From: Rhizosphaericola sp047606825
GTDB lineage: Bacteria > Bacteroidota > Bacteroidia > Chitinophagales > Chitinophagaceae
Assembly: GCA_047606825.1 (NCBI GenBank)
Contig: JASGDY010000107.1
Span: forward strand, 1 to 49,106
DNA: 49,106 nucleotides
Direction: 5' to 3'
Below are positions 44,120-49,106 of the stretch, in pieces (positions within the stretch are counted from its first letter, which is position 1; each line of letters starts with the position of its first letter). Position numbers and translations under genes: made by a program. The notes beneath the pieces were generated by a model. The model did no database searches, had not been told where the DNA came from, and saw only the letters and a list, made by a program, of their open reading frames with translations.

Positions 44120-45070
44120 ATGTCTGTTTTAGCAATCATAGACCATAACGAAGGCACGGTCAAAAAATCCACGCCCGAATTACTTTCTTATACTGCGGCA
44201 CTCGCGGCACAACACAACACAGAAGCCGCCGCGCTTGTATTGGGAACCGTTTCCGACAGCCTCGAAACATTGGGTAAATACGGCGTATCCAAAATATACC
44301 AGGCTGCCGACACCGCTTTCAACGTTGCCGACGGGCAGGCTTTGGCAAAATCGATTGCCGAAACCGCGGCTCAAGTCGGTGCAGATACCGTCGTATTCCC
44401 CGACGGCGACTTGGCGTTGAGCGTTGCTCCGCGCGTGGCCGTGCGGCTACATGCAGGCTTTGTCTCCGGCGTCAGTTCGCTTCCGCAAGGCAATGGGTTT
44501 GTCGTGAAAAAAGCAGTTTTTTCCGGGAAAGCATTTGCATGGAATGCCATCAAAACCGCCAACAAAGTCATCGCGCTCAGCAGCAACAGTTTTGGCGTGG
44601 AGGAAAAAGAAGGTGACGCAACTATTCAAAACATCAGTATCACCGCTCCGGCATCGAAAGTAACCGTCAAGGAAAAGAACATCATCAAAGGCGAAATTCC
44701 CTTAGGCGAGGCTTCCGTTGTCGTAAGTGGCGGGCGCGGCCTGAAAGGTCCTGAAAACTGGGGCGTGCTGGAAGATTTGGCGCACGCGCTACATGCGGCT
44801 ATCGCTTGTAGCCGCCCGGTTTCGGACAGTGGCTGGCGTCCGCACCATGAACATGTCGGTCAGACAGGCAAACAAATTGCGCCCAACCTCTATATCGCTG
44901 CGGGCATCTCCGGCGCGATACAGCATCTCGGCGGCGTGAACCGCAGCAAAGTCATCGTCGTCGTCAACAAAGACCCGGAAGCTCCGTTTTTCAAGGCCGC
45001 CGACTATGGTATCGTCGGCGACGTGTTTGAAGTATTGCCTAAACTGACCGAAGCGGTAAAAGCGCTGTAA
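44120..45070 (+). CDS. etfA: Electron transfer flavoprotein subunit alpha
   Basis: The protein is 316 residues. The C-terminal FAD-binding part is clear: VVSGGRGLKGPENWGVLEDLAHALHAAIACSRPVSDSGWRPHHEHVGQTGKQIAPNLYIAAGISGAIQHLGGVNRSKVIVVVNKDPEAPFFKAADYGIVGD. It forms the heterodimer with EtfB in the cytoplasm and passes electrons to ETF-quinone oxidoreductase, which is not in this window. A strong terminator follows at 45125. Confidence 0.97.
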   Translation: MSVLAIIDHNEGTVKKSTPELLSYTAALAAQHNTEAAALVLGTVSDSLETLGKYGVSKIYQAADTAFNVADGQALAKSIAETAAQVGADTVVFPDGDLALSVAPRVAVRLHAGFVSGVSSLPQGNGFVVKKAVFSGKAFAWNAIKTANKVIALSSNSFGVEEKEGDATIQNISITAPASKVTVKEKNIIKGEIPLGEASVVVSGGRGLKGPENWGVLEDLAHALHAAIACSRPVSDSGWRPHHEHVGQTGKQIAPNLYIAAGISGAIQHLGGVNRSKVIVVVNKDPEAPFFKAADYGIVGDVFEVLPKLTEAVKAL

Positions 45071-45124
45071 GAAAAAAACAGAAAGCGTGGTCAGCGCTTA
45101 GAACTTAGATAGTCTGTGCTAAAC

Positions 45125-45160
45125 AAGCCCGAACGGTTAACGTTCGGGCTTTGTTGTTTT
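45125..45160 (+). terminator. Intrinsic terminator of the etfBA operon
   Basis: An 11-bp perfect stem (45125-45135 with 45141-45151) with a GTTAA loop is followed by TTGTTGTTTT, 54 bp after the etfA stop. Confidence 0.85.
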
Positions 45161-45200
45161 CATCCAAAAAAATCTAACTTGCTTGCCAAAAATGCCTTTT

Positions 45201-45308
45201 ATGAAGATAGGAAAACTGCTGCGGCTTACCTGCCTATTTTCTATCGCTGCCTTTTCGATGCAATGCAAAACAGCACAGACGAAAAAAGACCGACAGATTT
45301 TTGCTTAG
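45201..45308 (+). CDS. Possible 35-residue lipoprotein-like peptide
   Basis: ATG 45201 opens a 35-codon frame with a basic start (MKIGKLLR), a hydrophobic segment (LTCLFSIAAFSM) and QCKTAQTKKD, which resembles a very short lipoprotein with the cysteine at residue 22. The residue before the cysteine is Gln, atypical for a lipobox. It lies between the etfA terminator and the comF 3' end, without an evident promoter. It could be a small entericidin-like lipoprotein, a fragment of a larger lost gene, or chance. Confidence 0.35.
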   Translation: MKIGKLLRLTCLFSIAAFSMQCKTAQTKKDRQIFA

Positions 45309-45343
45309 CTAGTGAGACGCTGCGCGCCTTTCTCACTCTCTGA

Positions 45344-46039
45344 TCAATAGATGGACTTGCCCACCGTGGCAATGCTCACTCTCGTCCCAGGGACTTTCAG
45401 TATTTCCTGGCCGCAAAATTCCAGCGTCGCCCCCGTCGTTACAAGGTCGTCGATCAGCAGCACGTGCTTGCCTTGCAGCTTTTCCGCTTTTACGACGCGG
45501 AATCTGTCTTCCATGTTGGCGATGCGTTCCGAGCGGCCTTTATGCGTTTGTGTCTGCGTGTATCGGGTGCGGACAAGCGCATCGGTTACGATTGGGATGG
45601 ACGTGAGATGGGCGATTCCGTCGGCGATGAGTTTGGTCTGGTTGTAACCCCTTTGGCGTTCCCTTTCGGGGTGGAGCGGAACGGGAACAAGCAGGTCGAG
45701 ATCGTTTTTCCACCCGGAAGAGAGCATCTGTCGTCCCAGCAATCTTCCCAGAAATAGACCGATATCGGCGTTGTGCTTGTATTTCAGTTGATGGATCATG
45801 TTATGTAGTTTGGACACGCGTGCACAATAGTACAGGCTTGCAGCGCGTTCCACGGCAAGACGTCCCTTCAGGATGTTTTTGACGGGGTTTTCCGCCAAGT
45901 CGAAAAAACCTGTTTCGGGTAATTCCATCAGGCAATTGAGGCAGATTGTCTGTCTGTACGGAACCGTATCCACAGCGCAGCCAGGACAAAACCGAGGGAA
46001 AAACAGGTGTTCGAAATCTTCCAATAGGTTGCGGAACAA
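45344..46039 (-). CDS. comF: ComF-family phosphoribosyltransferase-like protein
   Basis: The protein is about 231 residues. A zinc-finger N-terminus (FCPGCAVDTVPYRQTICLNCLMELP) precedes a phosphoribosyltransferase fold with the PRPP motif VLLIDDLVTTGATL near residue 195, and the VPVPLHPERERQRGYNQ segment typical of ComF. No ATG precedes the domain; the most fitting start is TTG 46039 (then FRNLLEDFEHLFFP). The family is needed for DNA uptake in naturally competent bacteria; its biochemical role is not settled. It is divergent from polA with a 57-bp gap, so promoters overlap. The frame stays open antisense to polA for another 1.4 kb, which is a shadow. Confidence 0.88.
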   Translation of the reverse strand: MFRNLLEDFEHLFFPRFCPGCAVDTVPYRQTICLNCLMELPETGFFDLAENPVKNILKGRLAVERAASLYYCARVSKLHNMIHQLKYKHNADIGLFLGRLLGRQMLSSGWKNDLDLLVPVPLHPERERQRGYNQTKLIADGIAHLTSIPIVTDALVRTRYTQTQTHKGRSERIANMEDRFRVVKAEKLQGKHVLLIDDLVTTGATLEFCGQEILKVPGTRVSIATVGKSIY

Positions 46040-46096
46040 TGTGTATAATTTTTCAGATAAAGTTAGGATTTTTATTGAAATCCCTACCTTAGCCAC

Positions 46097-48901
46097 ATGG
46101 AAAAAAAATTGTACCTGTTGGACGCCATGGCGTTGATTTTCCGTGCCTATTACGCACTGATACGCAGTCCGCGCAACACTTCCACAGGAAAGAATACCAA
46201 CGCACAGTTTGGTTTTACCAATACGTTGATCGATCTTATCCAAAAGGAAAAACCGACGCACTTGGCAGTCTGTTTCGACACAGCGGCTCCTACCTCGCGC
46301 CATGACGATTTTGAACACTACAAAGCCAACCGGCAGGAAGCACCGGAGGACCTGATACTGGCGATTCCCGACATCAAAAAAATCATCCACGGTTTCAATA
46401 TCCCGACGGTAGAGCTGGACGGCTACGAGGCCGACGACATCATCGGCACGCTGGCATGGAAAGCCGCCGACAAAGGCTACCAGGTCTATATGGTCACGCC
46501 TGACAAGGACTATGGCCAGTTGCTCAACGACGACAAGATATTTATCTACAAGCCGCCGTACATGGGCAACCCCAAGGAAATCATCGACGCGGAAGGTATC
46601 TGCCAAAAATGGGACATCGAAAACGTCTCGCAGGTCATCGACATCCTCGGCTTGATGGGCGATGCCGTGGATAACATTCCGGGTATCGCGGGCGTCGGCG
46701 AAAAGACCGCCGCCAAACTGCTGAAACAATACCTTTCCGTGGAAGGCGTGCTCGAGCACGCTGACGAAATCAAAGGTGCGCTCGGCGAAAAAGTCCGCGC
46801 CGGAAAAGAAGCGGCTATTTTGAGTAAAAAACTCGCCACGATTATCACCAACGTTCCAGTCGATTTTGACGAACACGCATTTGAACTGCGCGAATGGGAC
46901 CGTGATTTGTTGAAAGATATTTTCGGCGAACTGGAGTTCCGCTCGCTGGGCAAACGTATACTGGGTGACCGTTTCCAAGTTCCTGCACCGCAAGGTGTGC
47001 AGACTGATTTGTTCGGCAATATTGTGGAAACGCCCAATATAAAAAATACAAAAACGGAAGACACAGCAATACCCACGCATCTGAAAAACATTTCCGATAC
47101 GCCGCATCAATACACCGTCGTCGAAACGGAAGAAGACCGCCAACAACTGGTCTGGAACCTCCAAAAAGAAAAGGAAATCTGTTTTGATACGGAGACCACA
47201 GGTCTGGATGCCAACAACGTGGAACTTGTCGGCATGAGCTTTTCCGTCAAAAAAGGAGAAGCGTTTTACGTGCCCGTTCCTGCCAACCAGACCAAAGCAA
47301 AAGAACTGTTGGAAACATTCAAGCCATTGTTTGCACAAAAAGGAATCCTCTGGATCGGACAGAACATCAAATATGACTTGTTGGTAATGAAATGGTATGG
47401 CATCGCGTTGGTCGGCGACGTGTTTGATACAATGGTTGCCCACTACCTCATCGAACCGGAAGGCCGACGCAACATGGATTTACTGAGCGAGCAATACCTT
47501 GGTTACACCCCCGTGCATATCGAGGAACTCATCGGCAAAAGAGGAAAAGGGCAACTCAACATGCGCGACGTTCCTTTGGAAAAAATCAAAGAATACGCCG
47601 CCGAAGACGCCGACATCACACGACAGCTCAAGCACGTACTCGAACCGCAACTTACGGAAAAAGGCGTCCGAAAAATTTTTGACAAAGTGGACAATCCTTT
47701 GGTAAAAGTCTTGACCGCAATGGAATTTGAAGGCGTGAAGATCGACACCGATTTTTTAAAAGAATACTCCAAAACGCTTGAAAAAGACGCATTGGAATAC
47801 GAACACAACGTGTACCAACAGGCAGGTGTGCGCTTCAACCTCGCCTCGCCCAAACAACTCGGCGAAGTTCTTTTTGAAAAACTCAAACTCGACCCCAAAG
47901 CCAAGAAAACCAAGACCGGGCAATACGCCACCGGCGAAGACGTCTTGCTAAAACTCGCCAACAACAACAAAATCGTGGAAGATATTTTGGGCTTCCGCGA
48001 ACTGACCAAACTCCGCAACACTTACGTGGATACTTTGCCTGAGCTCATCAATCCCCGTACAGGTCGCGTGCATACTTCCTATAACCAAACCATCGCCGTC
48101 ACGGGTCGTCTGAGCAGCAACAATCCCAACTTGCAAAACATTCCGATACGCACCGAGCGCGGCAAGGAAATCCGCAAGGCGTTCATCCCGCGTGACCAAA
48201 ACCATTTATTGTTGAGTGCCGACTATTCGCAGATTGAATTGCGCATCGTCGCTGCCATCAGCGGCGACAAGCACATGTGCGAAGCGTTTAAAGAAGGCAA
48301 AGACATCCACCGCGCGACGGCCGCCAAGGTTTTCGGTGTCGCGGAATCCGACGTAACCGGCGAAATGCGCCGCCGTGCCAAAAGCGTCAATTTTGGTATC
48401 ATCTACGGACAGAGCGCGTTTGGGCTGGCTTCCAACCTCGGCATCAGCCGTACCGAAGCCAAGGAAATCATCGACAACTATATGGCGGAGTTCCCGGGAA
48501 TAAAAACCTATATGGACAACCGTGTCGCCTTTGCACAGGAACATGGATACGCCGAAACCCTTATGGGGCGCAAGAACTGGCTCAAGGACATCAACTCTTC
48601 CAACTTCACGGTCCGTGGTTTTGCAGAACGTGTGGCCATCAACTCACCGATACAAGGTACTGCCGCCGACATGATCAAACTCGCCATGATCGACATCCTG
48701 TCCGAACTGGAAAAAAAGAAACTGCAATCCAAAATGATATTGCAGGTACATGACGAACTGATATTTGACGTCGCCAAAGACGAAGTGGAAATATTGAAAA
48801 CACTCGTCCCTGACATGATGCAAAACGCACTGAGACTCCCCAACGACGTTCCCGCGCTGGCAGAAACCGGCGTTGGTGAAAACTGGCTGGAAGCACATTA
48901 A
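46097..48901 (+). CDS. polA: DNA polymerase I
   Basis: The protein is 934 residues with three domains in order: a 5'-3' exonuclease (residues 1-~300, with AVCFDTAAPTSRHDDFEHYKANR and GLMGDAVDNIPGIAGVGEKTAAKLL), a 3'-5' exonuclease (~340-530) and a polymerase (~560-934). The proofreading domain keeps the metal residues Asp364 and Glu366 in FDTETTGLD, so editing is probably active. The polymerase has DYSQIELRI (motif A), RRRAKSVNFGIIYGQSAFGL (motif B) and the HDELIFDV motif C with Asp886. It fills gaps and removes RNA primers in replication and repair. It is transcribed alone, with comF divergent. Confidence 0.98.
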   Translation: MEKKLYLLDAMALIFRAYYALIRSPRNTSTGKNTNAQFGFTNTLIDLIQKEKPTHLAVCFDTAAPTSRHDDFEHYKANRQEAPEDLILAIPDIKKIIHGFNIPTVELDGYEADDIIGTLAWKAADKGYQVYMVTPDKDYGQLLNDDKIFIYKPPYMGNPKEIIDAEGICQKWDIENVSQVIDILGLMGDAVDNIPGIAGVGEKTAAKLLKQYLSVEGVLEHADEIKGALGEKVRAGKEAAILSKKLATIITNVPVDFDEHAFELREWDRDLLKDIFGELEFRSLGKRILGDRFQVPAPQGVQTDLFGNIVETPNIKNTKTEDTAIPTHLKNISDTPHQYTVVETEEDRQQLVWNLQKEKEICFDTETTGLDANNVELVGMSFSVKKGEAFYVPVPANQTKAKELLETFKPLFAQKGILWIGQNIKYDLLVMKWYGIALVGDVFDTMVAHYLIEPEGRRNMDLLSEQYLGYTPVHIEELIGKRGKGQLNMRDVPLEKIKEYAAEDADITRQLKHVLEPQLTEKGVRKIFDKVDNPLVKVLTAMEFEGVKIDTDFLKEYSKTLEKDALEYEHNVYQQAGVRFNLASPKQLGEVLFEKLKLDPKAKKTKTGQYATGEDVLLKLANNNKIVEDILGFRELTKLRNTYVDTLPELINPRTGRVHTSYNQTIAVTGRLSSNNPNLQNIPIRTERGKEIRKAFIPRDQNHLLLSADYSQIELRIVAAISGDKHMCEAFKEGKDIHRATAAKVFGVAESDVTGEMRRRAKSVNFGIIYGQSAFGLASNLGISRTEAKEIIDNYMAEFPGIKTYMDNRVAFAQEHGYAETLMGRKNWLKDINSSNFTVRGFAERVAINSPIQGTAADMIKLAMIDILSELEKKKLQSKMILQVHDELIFDVAKDEVEILKTLVPDMMQNALRLPNDVPALAETGVGENWLEAH

Positions 48902-49001
48902 GAAGTCATCAGTATGCTATTGAAGTGCTTTCTTCTCCATACAGTAGTCTCCCGCCACGGCAGGGCAAACGCATCTAAATCATCTCCACCAATATTATGT
49001 C

Positions 49002-49029
49002 CCACTTTTTTTCTTGACAAAAAAAGTGG
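49002..49029. repeat. A/T-tract hairpin downstream of polA
   Basis: CCACTTTTTTT (49002-49012) pairs with AAAAAAAGTGG (49019-49029) around CTTGAC, followed by CAAAAAAGTCAAG. It may end the polA transcript or be a dispersed repeat. The last 75 bases of the window show no gene. Confidence 0.6.
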
Positions 49030-49106
49030 CAAAAAAGTCAAGTCCGCAAAAGGCGAACGCTGCGCGCCAGTCGTGTTGACGCTTCGGAACATTTCCGACG
49101 GCTGTC

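Noticed and set aside
46040..47443. Long open frame antisense to the first half of polA, continuous with comF
   Set aside because: The translated sequence has no domain similarity and lies opposite conserved polA exonuclease domains. It is an in-frame shadow produced by codon bias; comF proper ends at its zinc-finger N-terminus.

Overview
The window reads as a chromosomal segment of a member of the phylum Bacteroidota, probably from the Chitinophagaceae/Sphingobacteriia side rather than Bacteroidaceae. Evidence: two SusC/SusD pairs, an ECF sigma/FecR pair feeding a SusC with an N-terminal signalling domain, -7 boxes of the TAnnTTTG type, and MqnD of the futalosine menaquinone route. No rRNA, tRNA, CRISPR array or intact transposase was found. 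Exact species cannot be read from the sequence alone.

Layout. 1-2.1 kb: a dispersed repeat, a deoxynucleoside kinase and an MFS transporter. 2.1-6.5 kb: a decayed LuxR-type regulator, then two exported glycosidases (GH27 and GH51) suited to arabinose/galactose-containing plant glycans. 6.9-9.3 kb: an AT-rich accessory patch with a Doc-type toxin plus a large DNA-binding partner, a small membrane protein, and a lipoprotein gene whose start is broken by one extra A in a poly-A run. 9.6-14.1 kb: lysine 6-aminotransferase divergent from an omega-amidase-like hydrolase, a second copy of the dispersed repeat, MqnD, and an exported DUF4197 protein. 14.1-18.3 kb: the oxidative pentose phosphate genes pgl, zwf and gnd, with MITE-like hairpin elements in the gaps. 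18.8-19.4 kb: a RHH antitoxin/YafQ toxin pair. 19.5-28.9 kb: a Tat-exported phospholipase C divergent from SusC-SusD-DUF5689, which together look like a phospholipid or organophosphate acquisition locus. 29.5-30.1 kb: a cysteine-free peroxiredoxin-like protein. 30.4-42.9 kb: a minus-strand locus with sigma factor, FecR, SusC, SusD, amidohydrolase, RidA, SelA-like PLP enzyme, RraA-like aldolase and GH29 fucosidase. 43.2-45.1 kb: etfB and etfA. 45.2-48.9 kb: a possible tiny lipoprotein, comF and polA.

The most interesting item is the 30.4-42.9 kb locus. Every enzyme in it carries an export signal. The chemistry can be read as a chain: outer-membrane import by SusCD, defucosylation, N-deacylation, PLP-dependent ammonia elimination, enamine hydrolysis by RidA, and retro-aldol cleavage by RraA. 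I have not seen this described as an envelope-located pathway. Its substrate is inferred, not shown.

The second theme is small repeats. There is a 129-bp element with three GCA-loop (or near-identical) hairpins (two copies), a dRS3-like MITE family with TGAACACCT ends (three copies), and several long nested hairpins between genes.
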